64,000 nt of DNA from Frigoribacterium sp. PvP032 (lineage in GTDB: Bacteria > Actinomycetota > Actinomycetes > Actinomycetales > Microbacteriaceae): contig NZ_JAFIBM010000001.1 of the NCBI RefSeq assembly GCF_017833035.1, positions 930,001 to 994,000 on the forward strand, given 5' to 3'. This document shows, piece after piece, positions 7,275 through 15,337 of the stretch. The notes beneath the pieces are model-generated. The model did no database searches and was not told the DNA's origin. It was given only the letters and a program-made list of their open reading frames with translations. Numbering within the stretch: the stretch's first letter is position 1; each line of letters begins with the position of its first letter. The translations under genes and the position numbers were made by a program.

Positions 7275-7952
7275 TCGTCGGCAGCCGTCGCGGGCTGGGA
7301 ATCGATCAACCGCCTCATCGACCCCAGGCCGATCGCGAATCCCTGGCTGCTGGTCGTCGCTGGGCTCATCGGCTTTGCAGACAACGAACTCGTCGCGATC
7401 TACCGCATCCGCGTCGGGCGACGGATCGGATCGGCAGCCCTTGTCGCTGACGGGGTCCACGCCCGCCTGGACGGCTTCACGTCCCTGTCTGTGGTGCTGG
7501 GCGCCATCGGGGTCCTCGCCGGGTTCCCGCTCGCGGACCCCATCATCGGCCTGCTCATCGCAGCCTCGATCATGGTCCTGCCCTGGGGGACGGTGAAATC
7601 CATCGGCCGACGGCTGATGGACGGCATCGACCCCGACCTCCACAAGCGAGCCGAACACGCCCTGGAACACGCCCTGGGCGTGCGGGGCGTCCACGATCTT
7701 TATCTCCGGTGGATCGGGCACCGTCTCACCGGCTCCGCAACCATCGAGGTCGACGCCGAAGACCTCCTGACGGCGTCCCAGACCGCCGACCAGGCCGAGG
7801 CGCATCTGCGCGCTGCGCTCGGCAACCTCGACGCGTTCACCGTTACACCGATACCACCGGTGCCGGCTCAGAGGCTCTCATCAGCCGTACGCGGCACGAT
7901 ACCTCCGGGGGGTATCTTTTTTTCGATTCTGATCCTGGAAGAACGACCATGA
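7275..7952 (+). pseudogene. 5-prime-truncated cation diffusion facilitator (CDF)
   Basis: The frame is open from about 7275 to the stop at 7950-7952. It matches only the second half of a CDF efflux protein: RPIANPWLLVVAGLIGFADNE, then GSAALVADGVHARLDGFTSL (the metal-site helix, with D and H), ADPIIGLLIAASIMV, and a C-terminal ZT-dimer domain. The first three transmembrane helices and a credible start are missing. An in-frame ATG at 7179 exists but adds unrelated residues. It lies between the antiporter and the DUF305 gene and probably reflects an old deletion or insertion. Confidence 0.7.
7898..7916 (+). promoter_or_regulatory. CsoR-type copper operator
   Basis: GATACCTCCGGGGGGTATC is a GC-centred inverted repeat (GATACC / GGTATC around CCGGGGG) of the kind bound by CsoR-family copper or nickel repressors in Actinobacteria and Firmicutes. 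It lies 33 bp before the ATG of the DUF305 lipoprotein gene. No csoR gene is in the window, so regulation would be in trans. Confidence 0.65.
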
Positions 7953-8530
7953 ACCGCACCGCCACCATCTTCATCAGCGCAACTGCGACCATTGCTGCCC
8001 TCGCCCTCGCGGGGTGCGCCGAGGCGTCGTCGTCCGCAGGCGACACGTCGTCCGCGTCGTCGTCCCAGGCTGCTGCCTTCAACGATCAAGACGTCATGTT
8101 CGCCCAGATGATGCTCCCGCACCACACCCAGGCCGTCGAGATGAGCGACATGCTCCTCGCGAAAGACGGTATCGACGGGGACGTGATCACCCTTGCCGAG
8201 ACGATCAAGGCCGAGCAGGCCCCGGAGATTGATCAGCTCACGACATGGCTCAAGGCTTGGGGGCAGGACACTGAGGCGTCCATGGATCACTCCATGGACG
8301 GCATGATGAGCGACTCCGACATGGACGCCCTCGAGAATGCTGACGGAACCGACGCGGCGCGGCTGTTCCTGGAACAGATGACGACACACCACGAGGGGGC
8401 TGTCGAGATGGCGCAGACCGAGATCGAGGGTGGGCAGAACCCTGACGCGGTCCAGCTGGCGACAGCGATCGTCTCCTCTCAGACTGACCAGATCGACACG
8501 ATGGAAGACCTCCTCGCGGTAATCAAGTAG
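7949..8530 (+). CDS. DUF305 lipoprotein, probably copper-linked
   Basis: 193 aa. It has a lipoprotein signal peptide with lipobox ALAGC (Cys24), a Ser/Ala linker, then two DUF305 helical repeats, each with an H-H-x-x-A-V-x-M motif: MMLPHHTQAVEMS near residue 52 and MTTHHEGAVEMA near residue 148. A Met/His/Asp-rich insert (DHSMDGMMSDSDMD) lies between. DUF305 proteins such as CopM are periplasmic metal binders. The CsoR-type operator just upstream supports copper control. GGAAGAA is the likely ribosome binding site, and the start overlaps the end of the CDF remnant by four bases. Confidence 0.9.
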   Translation: MNRTATIFISATATIAALALAGCAEASSSAGDTSSASSSQAAAFNDQDVMFAQMMLPHHTQAVEMSDMLLAKDGIDGDVITLAETIKAEQAPEIDQLTTWLKAWGQDTEASMDHSMDGMMSDSDMDALENADGTDAARLFLEQMTTHHEGAVEMAQTEIEGGQNPDAVQLATAIVSSQTDQIDTMEDLLAVIK

Positions 8531-8732
8531 CCGTCCTCGTCGCAGGCCAGCGTGCCCCAAGACGGTCACCAGAATCTCGGTCTTGGTAATGCAGTCCCGG
8601 GATGGCTCGGGGAGCCACAAGCAGCGGAATTTTGGTCGCCACCTGGGGTGGCAGCGATACCGGTCGCCGGCCTCGTGGTCGACGTCGCTCCCGCAGTCCT
8701 GCTGGTGAGGATGTGACCCGTGCTGAAAACGT

Positions 8733-8754
8733 CCGCCTAGCAATCGGTCACCGG
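8733..8754 (+). repeat. Array repeat R4
   Basis: CCGCCTAGCAATCGGTCACC plus GG. The right half is identical to the right half of R15 and the left half is eroded by one deletion. It is the left boundary of the duplicated unit. Confidence 0.65.
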
Positions 8755-8783
8755 TTGAGGCAGCCCCAGGCATCATGAGGGGC

Positions 8784-9080
8784 ATGAGAGCGGGGACAGT
8801 GACTTACGGGAAGACCCTCGCTGGTGTCTTGGCTGTTCTCAGCGATGTCGATCCGTATGGTCTCGAGCCTGGTCAGCCGGACGGTGCTCCGTCAGATGAG
8901 TGCGAGATGGAGGCGGTCGACCTGGTTCGCATTCTCCTCAGGGCCGATGCCGTCACGATCCTTGATGTCGAGGCGGTGTGGATGCGCTGGTTCTCGGAGT
9001 CGCTCGTCCTTCGACTCGGACCGCCCCGAATGGCGCAACTGGTTGATCGCTTGAACGCACGCGTGGACGGTGCCCGATAG
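8784..9080 (+). CDS. Hypothetical protein, 98 aa (paralogue of 17890-18186)
   Basis: The protein runs MRAGTVTYGKTLAGVLAV to a helical C-terminus AQLVDRLNARVDGAR. A conserved WMRWFSESLVLRLGP segment lies near residues 67-81. It is colinear without gaps with the product of 17890, and most differences are conservative. No family is recognised. An ATG three codons upstream (8775) is also possible, but the paralogue lacks it. The stop TAG (9078-9080) is inside repeat R5. A -10-like CATCAT lies just upstream. Confidence 0.7.
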   Translation: MRAGTVTYGKTLAGVLAVLSDVDPYGLEPGQPDGAPSDECEMEAVDLVRILLRADAVTILDVEAVWMRWFSESLVLRLGPPRMAQLVDRLNARVDGAR

Positions 9081-9095
9081 AGGATCGCCCACTGG
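9072..9095 (+). repeat. Array repeat R5
   Basis: Core GCCCGATAGAGGATCG then CCCACTGG. It contains the stop codon of the preceding gene. Confidence 0.85.
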
Positions 9096-9201
9096 ATCAC
9101 TTGCTGTGGGGCGAGTGCACTCGGAGCGGACGCCGTCTTGGTCGTTCCGCGTCGTCGGTGAGCGTGGGCGGAAATGGTCCTCGACGTCGTAGCGTCTAGG
9201 G

Positions 9202-9747
9202 ATGCAGCAGCCGAGGGGCCTCGATCAGCTCGTGTCGGAATGGCGGAGCTCCGGACCAGGACGTGCGCGCTTCGTGCCGGGCTTCGACCCATCAGGTGGA
9301 GGAGCAGCGGCGAAAGTCCTCGTGCTGATGGAATCACCCGGTCCTGCCACGATCAGGCAGGGCGAGGACGCGATCAGCAGTGAGGACAACCCGGGGCCGA
9401 CGGCGTCTGCGTTCAAGCGAGCACGAATCGAGTCGGGGCTGGGCAGGCACGTCTACCTGCGATGGAACATCGTCCCGTGGGCCCTGGGCCGGGCGCCGAC
9501 CGTCACCGATCTCGACGACGCCCGCCCCGCCCTCGCTCAGCTGCTCGATTCTCTGCCGCAGCTGCGGGCGATCGTGACCTTCGGAACTCCGGCCCTGACG
9601 GGCGTGATGAGGTACTTCACCCTGGAACCGCGTGCGAGGGTCGTGCCCGTGCTCGCAGCACCCCATCTGTCGCCGGCGAACGCCACCCGCGCCGGCGAGA
9701 AGCACCTGCGGGCCGTCACGGCCCTACGGCACGCTTCGCTCCTCTGA
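9202..9747 (+). CDS. Uracil-DNA glycosylase superfamily-like protein
   Basis: 181 aa. KVLVLMESPGPAT (about residues 38-50) matches the strand and glycine turn of the UDG-fold active-site motif. YLRWNIVPWALG (about 85-96) and the C-terminal APHLSPANATR (about 153-163) occupy the positions of the second conserved block and the HPS-type motif. Related proteins excise uracil or act on other damaged bases. The motif residues deviate from the classical forms, so activity is unproven. A -10 hexamer TAGCGT with six-base spacing supports the ATG at 9202. Confidence 0.7.
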   Translation: MQQPRGLDQLVSEWRSSGPGRARFVPGFDPSGGGAAAKVLVLMESPGPATIRQGEDAISSEDNPGPTASAFKRARIESGLGRHVYLRWNIVPWALGRAPTVTDLDDARPALAQLLDSLPQLRAIVTFGTPALTGVMRYFTLEPRARVVPVLAAPHLSPANATRAGEKHLRAVTALRHASLL

Positions 9748-10656
9748 TCATCTCCGCGAGGAGTGGGGGCTGTGCTGCAACGCGGCGATCACGGCCAGGA
9801 GCTCCTGCGCCCCGGCGCTCAGACCGGCCGACCACACAGCGCGAAACGGTCGTCTCAGGTCGACGGCTGCCGGGACGGTGACGAGGCGCCCGGCGCGGAG
9901 GTCGTCCTCGACCAGCAACGAGCTGATGACTCCCGGACCCACACCGCCGGCGATGGCCGCCCGGATGGCGCCCGTCGACGACAACTGCGCAGCGGGTTCT
10001 GCCATCAGGGCAGGGGCGATCCCCAGGGCGAGCTCGAGGGTCCGGCGGGTGCCCGAGCCCGACTCCCGAGACACGAGCGGTGTGGATGCGAGATCCGCTG
10101 CCGTCACGGGTTCGGACTTCGATGCCCATGCGTGCCTGGGCGAGACGACGATGAGCAGTTCGTCGACACCCAGGACGGTGGTGGCGAGCCCGTCGGTCTC
10201 ATCAGGGGTCTCCGTGAACCCGAGGTGCGCGCGCCCCGAACGGACCTCGTCGACGACCCAGTCGCTGTTGCCCGATTCCAGGCGCACCCGGACACGATCC
10301 GCTGCCGCTGTCATCCAGCGTGGCATCAGCGCCTCTGACACCGTCTGACTCGCCGCGACGAGGAGAGCGTCGGAGGCGCCGGTCATCAGGGTGTGCAGCG
10401 ATCGTTCGAAGGTGGTCGCCGCCTCGAGCAGGGGTCGGCCCCACTCGCACACCAGGAGTCCGTGCTCGGTGAGCGCCGAGCCGGCCCGAGAGCGGACGAG
10501 CAACGTCCGACCCAACCGCCGCTCGGCGCCCGAGATGCGAGACGACGCCGCCTGCTGGCTGATGCCCTCCGATGTCGCGGCACGGCCCAGACTGCCCGAC
10601 CTCGAGATCGCCTCCAGCAGTCGGAGCGTCTCGAGGTCAACAGGGAGTCCGGTCAC
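9748..10656 (-). CDS. LysR-family transcriptional regulator
   Basis: 302 aa from the GTG at 10656 (VTGLPVDLETLRLLEAISRS); an ATG at 10683 would add nine residues. The N-terminal winged HTH has GSLGRAATSEGISQQAASSR, and the C-terminal two-lobed effector domain includes SRESGSGTRRTLELAL and GGVGPGVISS. LysR regulators usually control the divergent gene, here the TDT transporter at 10726. The intergenic region is only about 70 bp and would hold both promoters. Confidence 0.9.
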   Translation of the reverse strand: MTGLPVDLETLRLLEAISRSGSLGRAATSEGISQQAASSRISGAERRLGRTLLVRSRAGSALTEHGLLVCEWGRPLLEAATTFERSLHTLMTGASDALLVAASQTVSEALMPRWMTAAADRVRVRLESGNSDWVVDEVRSGRAHLGFTETPDETDGLATTVLGVDELLIVVSPRHAWASKSEPVTAADLASTPLVSRESGSGTRRTLELALGIAPALMAEPAAQLSSTGAIRAAIAGGVGPGVISSLLVEDDLRAGRLVTVPAAVDLRRPFRAVWSAGLSAGAQELLAVIAALQHSPHSSRR

Positions 10657-10725
10657 AAAGATCGATTGTGACACCACAAGCATCCGCCCGTATCGGCAGC
10701 CGGTCGCACGCACGAAGATTGAGGC

Positions 10726-11874
10726 ATGCCTGCCACGATCACACCGCATGTCGCCCCACCCCGCACACGCGGTCTGTTCCGCCAGCTCGAGCACCGCGGG
10801 CAGATCGTGTCGAACCTGACCCCGAACTGGTTCGCGTCGATCATGGGGACCGGCATCGTCGCCAACGCCGCGGCGACCCTGCCGTTGCAGTTCCCGGGGC
10901 TGCGCCCCGCCGCGACCATCGTCTGGGCGCTGGCCAGCGTGTTGTTGGTCGCTCTCAGCGCGGCGACCGTCCTGCACTGGGTGCGTTACCGGGCCACCGC
11001 GCGGGGGCATCGACTCAATCCGGTGATGGCGCACTTCTACGGGGCACCGCCCATGGCGCTGCTGACCGTCGGCGCGGGAACCCTGCTCTTGGGCAAAGAC
11101 GTCCTCGGTACGCCCCTGGCGGTCGGCATCGACTGGGTGTTGTGGACCATCGGCACGGTGCTCGGCCTCGTCAGCGCGATCGCGGTCCCGTACCTGACGT
11201 TCACCCGGCACGACACGGCCCCCGACAGTGCGTTCGGCGGCTGGCTCATGCCCGTGGTCCCCCCGATGGTGTCTGCCTCTACCGGTGCGCTGCTGCTGCC
11301 CTTCCTGCCCGCGGGGCAGGCAAGGCAGAACATGCTCTGGGGGTGCTACGCGATGTTCGGCTTGTCGTTGCTGGCGTCGATCGTGATCATCACGCTGATC
11401 TGGTCACGCCTGGCCCAGCACAAGATCGGCCCGGTCGGCATGGTCCCGACCCTCTGGATCGTCCTCGGCCCCCTGGGGCAGTCGATCACCGCAGTCAACC
11501 TGCTCGGTGGCAACGCCCACCTCGCCGTCGACCAGGGAACCTCGCACGCCCTGTTCGTCTTCGGGCTCGTCTACGGTGTGCCCACTCTGGGCTTCGCCCT
11601 GATGTGGGCGGCACTGGCATCGGCCATCACCCTCCGCACCATGCGCCAGGGGCTCCCGTTCTCACTCACCTGGTGGTCGTTCACCTTCCCCGTCGGCACC
11701 TGCGTGACAGGCCTGAACGGTCTGGCCCTGCACACGGGACTCGTCGCGCTGCAGGTACTGGCGGTCGTGTTCTACATCGGGCTCGTCGGGGCCTGGATCA
11801 CGGTCGCCGTGCGCACCTTCCACGGCAGCGTCATACGCGGAACGCTCCTCGCGCCTCCCCGTCCCCTGCCCTGA
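10726..11874 (+). CDS. TDT-family (TehA/SLAC1-like) transporter
   Basis: 382 aa. After a basic N-terminus comes LTPNWFASIMGTGIVANAA, the first-helix signature of tellurite-resistance/dicarboxylate (TDT) carriers and SLAC1 anion channels. About ten transmembrane helices follow, with a conserved WWSFTFPVGTC near the C-terminal third. The substrate could be C4-dicarboxylates, sulfite or other anions and cannot be set from sequence. The divergent LysR gene probably regulates it. Confidence 0.88.
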   Translation: MPATITPHVAPPRTRGLFRQLEHRGQIVSNLTPNWFASIMGTGIVANAAATLPLQFPGLRPAATIVWALASVLLVALSAATVLHWVRYRATARGHRLNPVMAHFYGAPPMALLTVGAGTLLLGKDVLGTPLAVGIDWVLWTIGTVLGLVSAIAVPYLTFTRHDTAPDSAFGGWLMPVVPPMVSASTGALLLPFLPAGQARQNMLWGCYAMFGLSLLASIVIITLIWSRLAQHKIGPVGMVPTLWIVLGPLGQSITAVNLLGGNAHLAVDQGTSHALFVFGLVYGVPTLGFALMWAALASAITLRTMRQGLPFSLTWWSFTFPVGTCVTGLNGLALHTGLVALQVLAVVFYIGLVGAWITVAVRTFHGSVIRGTLLAPPRPLP

Positions 11875-11906
11875 CCGCGGACGATGAGGGTGCGTGGGGG
11901 AGTGGC

Positions 11907-12350
11907 TCAGATCGAACAGGCGTCGTTCCAGTCACGGCGATAGGCCTCGGGGTCACTGACGTCGACGATGGCCGAGGCGGCGCCCTTGGGCTCGTCACGC
12001 GACCGGTAGCTCTCGAACGCCACCGCACTGCGGTCGTTGCTCGCCGGATCACGCACCCCGGAGGCTTCGACCCACAGAGTCCAGTTCCACCGCGTCCGGA
12101 CGCCAGGCTGCAACGCGCCTTCGCCGACGACCAACAGCACGTCCGTGCCGGCGGGTGAAGACTCGAAGTCTGCGCCCGTGAATGATCGGACCGACGACGT
12201 GAGGCCTCTCGCGCTGATCTCCCGAGCTAACTGACTGCCCATGTCCGAGAGATGCTCGCCAGCATCGCCATCCACAGCCACGATGCCTCCACCGGACGGA
12301 AGCTGACTCAGCATCTCGGAAACCAAGTCATGGATGACGGTGTTGCTCAT
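11907..12350 (-). CDS. Uridine-kinase-like protein with a broken P-loop
   Basis: 147 aa. It follows the layout of small uridine-kinase-like proteins: GGGIVAVDGDAGEHLS at about residues 20-35, RSFTGADF, and a C-terminal IVDVSDPEAYRRDWNDA. The Walker A position reads GDAGEHLS instead of GxxGxGK[ST], so both the third Gly and the Lys are lost. ATP binding in the usual way is unlikely, which makes it a pseudokinase candidate or a decaying gene. An intact frame and a good AGGAG ribosome binding site argue for expression. It converges with the TDT transporter. Confidence 0.75.
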   Translation of the reverse strand: MSNTVIHDLVSEMLSQLPSGGGIVAVDGDAGEHLSDMGSQLAREISARGLTSSVRSFTGADFESSPAGTDVLLVVGEGALQPGVRTRWNWTLWVEASGVRDPASNDRSAVAFESYRSRDEPKGAASAIVDVSDPEAYRRDWNDACSI

Positions 12351-12496
12351 GATGCTTTCTCCTGCTCACTCGTTCGTCGAAACGGAAAAGGGAGTCGGCG
12401 GCCGCCGACTGATGCGGCTGCACGAAGCGGTCGCGAACCTGATGCAACCACGAGCATGCGCCGACGTTCAGCCCTGTAGAAGCGCGTGCTTGGAGC

Positions 12497-12521
12497 GCCC
12501 GATAGGGGATCGCCTGCCGGG
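12497..12521 (+). repeat. Array repeat R6
   Basis: Core GCCCGATAGGGGATCG then CCTGCCGGG. It follows the promoter side of the pseudokinase gene and precedes the small gene at 12599. Confidence 0.85.
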
Positions 12522-12598
12522 CTATGCGCCGATGAGGTGAGCTAAAAGCAGGTGGAACGAGGCCGGGCACGCGAGGCCAGGCGAGGTGGTAGAGCAAG

Positions 12599-12805
12599 AT
12601 GAGTGCCATGGCACCCGCAGATCTTCTCCTAGTGATCGGGCTTGTGTGCGTCGTCGTCGCCGTTGGGATGAACGTAGTCACGGCCGCTCGCTTCAGTGGT
12701 GGCAAGGCGGTGTCGAAAGAGCGTCGCCTCCGCCTCGCTGTGCTTACGGTCTCTATTGCTGTTGTGGGGCTGGTTTGCATGGTCGCTTGGTTCGCGCAGT
12801 CTTGA
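12599..12805 (+). CDS. Small two-helix membrane protein, 68 aa
   Basis: MSAMAPADLLLVIGLVCVVV forms the first membrane segment, a basic loop (GGKAVSKERRLR) follows, and AVLTVSIAVVGLVCMVAW forms the second. An internal ATG at 12608 is an alternative start. No family is recognised. It is the only gene between repeats R6 and R7, which are 341 bp apart, and its stop is 33 bp before R7. Confidence 0.6.
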   Translation: MSAMAPADLLLVIGLVCVVVAVGMNVVTAARFSGGKAVSKERRLRLAVLTVSIAVVGLVCMVAWFAQS

Positions 12806-12837
12806 TTGCCTTGACAAGCGGGCACGGGCCGTCGCAT

Positions 12838-12853
12838 GCCCGATAGACGATCG
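12838..12853 (+). repeat. Array repeat R7
   Basis: Core GCCCGATAGACGATCG, a consensus copy. Confidence 0.85.
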
Positions 12854-12897
12854 ACATCTAGGACGAACCGTGGGGTCCTCAACCGCCGTGACGCAGG

Positions 12898-13434
12898 CTA
12901 AGTCCGTCGAAGCCCTCGGAGCCAAGACACCACGGCAGCGAGGTCGCCCCAGGCCCAGAGCAAAAGGACAAGGAATGCGATCGACAGCACTGCGAACACC
13001 GGTGGAAGGACGTAACCCACCCATTCGGACTGGCCATCGTTGACTGTTTCGTTGGGGCCGAGGTAGGCGGTGGGCTGGGCGTAGGCATAGGCGTGTCCGT
13101 CCGGCCCGGTGGAACCTGTCAAGACGACGTCGTCAAGCGTTACGTGCGCGTCAGCGGAAATCCACCGGCCGATGATGACGTCACCGCCACGGCGGCCGGC
13201 CAATTCCCGTCTCTCCTCCGTGAACGTGCCCCAGATCTTGGGCTCACCTCGATCATGCGCGGCGAATGCGGAGATGACGATGAAGAACGCCGCCAAGGCA
13301 ATGCAAGAGACATACGCGGCCAGTTGACCCCAGCGCTGTAGTCGGAAGAAGAAGGGTCCACGTGGTCGGGCGGGGCGCAGTGGAGGCACCAGGTCAGCGT
13401 GCCATACCGCGATGCACGTACCGGCTTCGAGCAT
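12898..13434 (-). CDS. Membrane protein with an extracytoplasmic loop domain, 178 aa
   Basis: Two membrane segments (about residues 37-58, LAAYVSCIALAAFFIVISAF, and about 140-162, YVLPPVFAVLSIAFLVLLLW) flank a roughly 80-residue soluble domain. That domain has GDVIIGRWISADAHVTLDDV and a Tyr-rich GHAYAYAQPTAYLG. The architecture resembles actinobacterial DUF3592-like proteins, but I cannot confirm this. The start is uncertain in the first 20 residues. It is the only gene between repeats R7 and R8. Confidence 0.65.
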   Translation of the reverse strand: MLEAGTCIAVWHADLVPPLRPARPRGPFFFRLQRWGQLAAYVSCIALAAFFIVISAFAAHDRGEPKIWGTFTEERRELAGRRGGDVIIGRWISADAHVTLDDVVLTGSTGPDGHAYAYAQPTAYLGPNETVNDGQSEWVGYVLPPVFAVLSIAFLVLLLWAWGDLAAVVSWLRGLRRT

Positions 13435-13502
13435 CGGTCAACCCCAGGAGGGACCGTCTGCTTCACGTTGCGTTGCTCCACGGAGCCAGCCCACGAAGCA
13501 GT

Positions 13503-13518
13503 GCCCGATAGGGGATCC
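13503..13518 (+). repeat. Array repeat R8
   Basis: Core GCCCGATAGGGGATCC. The stop codon of the minus-strand gene at 13521 begins three bases to its right. Confidence 0.85.
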
Positions 13519-13520
13519 GG

Positions 13521-13643
13521 CTACGGACGATCCTCTGCGTCTTTGATGCCGGCTGCAACGGCACGTCGAATCACCCAGTAGAGCGCGTAAAGAATCGCGC
13601 TTGTGATTACAACGAAAAGGGCGGCGCTAGACAACGCGTCCAT
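13521..13643 (-). CDS. 40-aa membrane miniprotein (paralogue of 36176-36298)
   Basis: The miniprotein begins MDALSSAALFVVITSAILYA, has one hydrophobic helix and ends in a charged tail, GIKDAEDRP. The start at 13643 is fixed by -10 TACGGT with six-base spacing and by the paralogue at 36176, which has the same length, promoter and 34 of 40 residues. Two conserved copies show this is a real gene despite its size. It occupies the 198-bp interval between repeats R8 and R9 alone. Function unknown. Confidence 0.78.
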   Translation of the reverse strand: MDALSSAALFVVITSAILYALYWVIRRAVAAGIKDAEDRP

Positions 13644-13700
13644 GCCCCAACCGTACGAGGTGTCGTGGGCCGTAGTTCGGGAGTCGATCTCACGAGCTGT

Positions 13701-13715
13701 GCCGATAGAGGATCG
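13701..13715 (+). repeat. Array repeat R9
   Basis: GCCGATAGAGGATCG, missing one C of the left arm. Confidence 0.75.
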
Positions 13716-13766
13716 TTGTGCGCACGGCGCTGATGCTCGATAGAGCGGTGCCCGTAGGCTCACGTC

Positions 13767-14558
13767 ATGGTTTCAGCGATGAAGCAGACGACAGTCGACG
13801 ACGGGGTGACGATCGCCTACACGGTCTTCGACGGCGTCGAGCCAGCAGTCGTCCTCCTTCACGGGCTCGCAGGGAGCAGCCGCGAGTTCGTCCGCACCGC
13901 AGAGGGTCTGGCCGGGCGGCGGGTCATCCTCATCGATCAGCGAGGCCATGGACACAGCACGACCAAGCCGGCAGACACCTCTCGCGAGGCGTACGTGTTC
14001 GATGTCGTGACTGTCATCAGCAAGGAAACGTCGGGGCCGGTGACTCTCGCCGGCCAGTCGATGGGAGCTCACACGGCGATGCTCGTCGCCGCGGCGCGCC
14101 CGGACCTCATCCGGCGGCTCGTCCTGCTCGAAGGGAACCAGGGTGGTGGAACGACTGATGAGCACCGAGCCCTTGGCGACTTCTTCCGTTCATGGGCAGT
14201 CCCCTTCACTGATCGCGCAGAAGCCGCGGCGGCTCTCGGTGATGGGCCCCTCGAGCGTGCATGGGTCGAGGACCTCGAAGAACGGGCGGATGGCTTGTAT
14301 CCCCGCTTCGACGCCGACGTCATGCAGGCCACGATCGAAGCCGTCGGTGAGTCGCGCTGGGCCGAGTGGGAGAGTGTCACCGTGCCAGCCCTCGTGCTAT
14401 ACGCGGACGGCGGCATGTTCTCGGAGGAGCAAAAAACGGAGTTCGTGCGTCGGGGCCACGCGGTTCGACGCGTCGATCTCACGGCCGCATCTCACGACGC
14501 GCACCTCGACGCCTTCGATCAATGGCTCGATGCGCTCCGCAGCGTCGTCACTGGCTGA
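13767..14558 (+). CDS. Alpha/beta hydrolase
   Basis: 263 aa. The oxyanion strand reads VVLLHGLAGSSREF, the Arg-Gly turn reads LIDQRGHGHS, the nucleophile elbow is GQSMG (Ser at about residue 94), a late acid lies around LYADGG, and the catalytic His candidate is in ASHDAHLDAF. The substrate is unknown. -10 TAGGCT with six-base spacing marks the ATG at 13767 and suggests a leaderless mRNA. It is the only gene between R9 and R10. The stop is 27 bp before R10. Confidence 0.88.
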   Translation: MVSAMKQTTVDDGVTIAYTVFDGVEPAVVLLHGLAGSSREFVRTAEGLAGRRVILIDQRGHGHSTTKPADTSREAYVFDVVTVISKETSGPVTLAGQSMGAHTAMLVAAARPDLIRRLVLLEGNQGGGTTDEHRALGDFFRSWAVPFTDRAEAAAALGDGPLERAWVEDLEERADGLYPRFDADVMQATIEAVGESRWAEWESVTVPALVLYADGGMFSEEQKTEFVRRGHAVRRVDLTAASHDAHLDAFDQWLDALRSVVTG

Positions 14559-14584
14559 GCACAGTCGCCCCAAGCGCCACGGCG

Positions 14585-14609
14585 TCCCGATAGGGGATCG
14601 TCTATCGGG
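14585..14609 (+). repeat. Array repeat R10 (double-sided form)
   Basis: Core TCCCGATAGGGGATCG followed at once by CTATCGGG, the exact reverse complement of CCCGATAG. The two half-sites form an inverted pair with an eight-base centre. Confidence 0.85.
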
Positions 14610-14810
14610 CACCGTTTGTAACCTCGCTCTAGCGATCTCCGTTACCGATCTGCCGCATCGCCATGCGTTAGCCAGTGACTGATGTCGATGGGCTGAGTTG
14701 GTGGCAGGTCAATGTCGTTAGGCCGGATCTGGTGCTCCGTGAGCCTGCCCTTCTGCAAGCTGTTCCGTCATCCAAGGAGAGCGATTGGCTGCCAGCTCTA
14801 CGGTTAAGCC

Positions 14811-15131
14811 ATGAGGACGCGACGAACTTTCATGGCGCTGGGTGCGGTCACCGGTGTTACGGGCGCTCTCGTCTTGACTCTTTTCTTGTTGCAGCCCTGG
14901 CGGTCCTGCTCCTACGACGACCGTCCGTCGGCCTGCGCCATGCTCCCTGCCGACGCATCCGTTCTCATGGTTTCGGCGATTACCACCCTTGCGGGCGTGA
15001 CAGTTCTGGTGATGGCATGGCTGAGCGCTCAAGAACCGCGGTCGATGCCCGCCAGTCGGCGAGTCACAGTGTTTGGAGCCGTTCCGCTGTGCTTTGTGGT
15101 GGCCGTGGCCGGAGTCCTCTACTTCGTCTGA
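14811..15131 (+). CDS. Three-helix membrane protein, 106 aa
   Basis: Hydrophobic segments lie at about residues 8-28, 48-70 and 84-106, with a Cys-containing external loop (SCSYDDRPSACAMLPAD) that could form a disulfide. -10 TACGGT ends seven bases before the ATG, so the transcript is probably leaderless. It is the only gene between R10 and R11. No family is recognised. Confidence 0.65.
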   Translation: MRTRRTFMALGAVTGVTGALVLTLFLLQPWRSCSYDDRPSACAMLPADASVLMVSAITTLAGVTVLVMAWLSAQEPRSMPASRRVTVFGAVPLCFVVAVAGVLYFV

Positions 15132-15183
15132 TGCGGCGACCCTCCCAAGCTGCTCGTCACACTTTCACTCCTGCCGACATGAC

Positions 15184-15199
15184 CTCCAATAGACGATCT
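15184..15199 (+). repeat. Array repeat R11 (divergent copy)
   Basis: CTCCAATAGACGATCT, two mismatches in the left arm but intact ATAGACGATC. Confidence 0.6.
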
Positions 15200-15337
15200 A
15201 TCTTCGGTGACCGAGTGTTGCTGGGCCACGGCCTGCACTTCGAGGAATTACGAAAGAGGAAAAGTCGATTCACGACGTCACACTTTGGTGCTCACTGGAC
15301 ATTACTTCTGTGACAGCGGAGAGCCCGCGGTCATCGG

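Noticed and set aside
7179-7952. Complete CDF transporter starting at the ATG 7179
   Set aside because: The first 30 residues from that ATG are not membrane-like and the first three helices of the family are missing.
13735-13760. CTCGATAGAGCGGTGCCCG as another array repeat
   Set aside because: Only nine bases match and it lies within the promoter of the hydrolase gene, 20 bp from R9.
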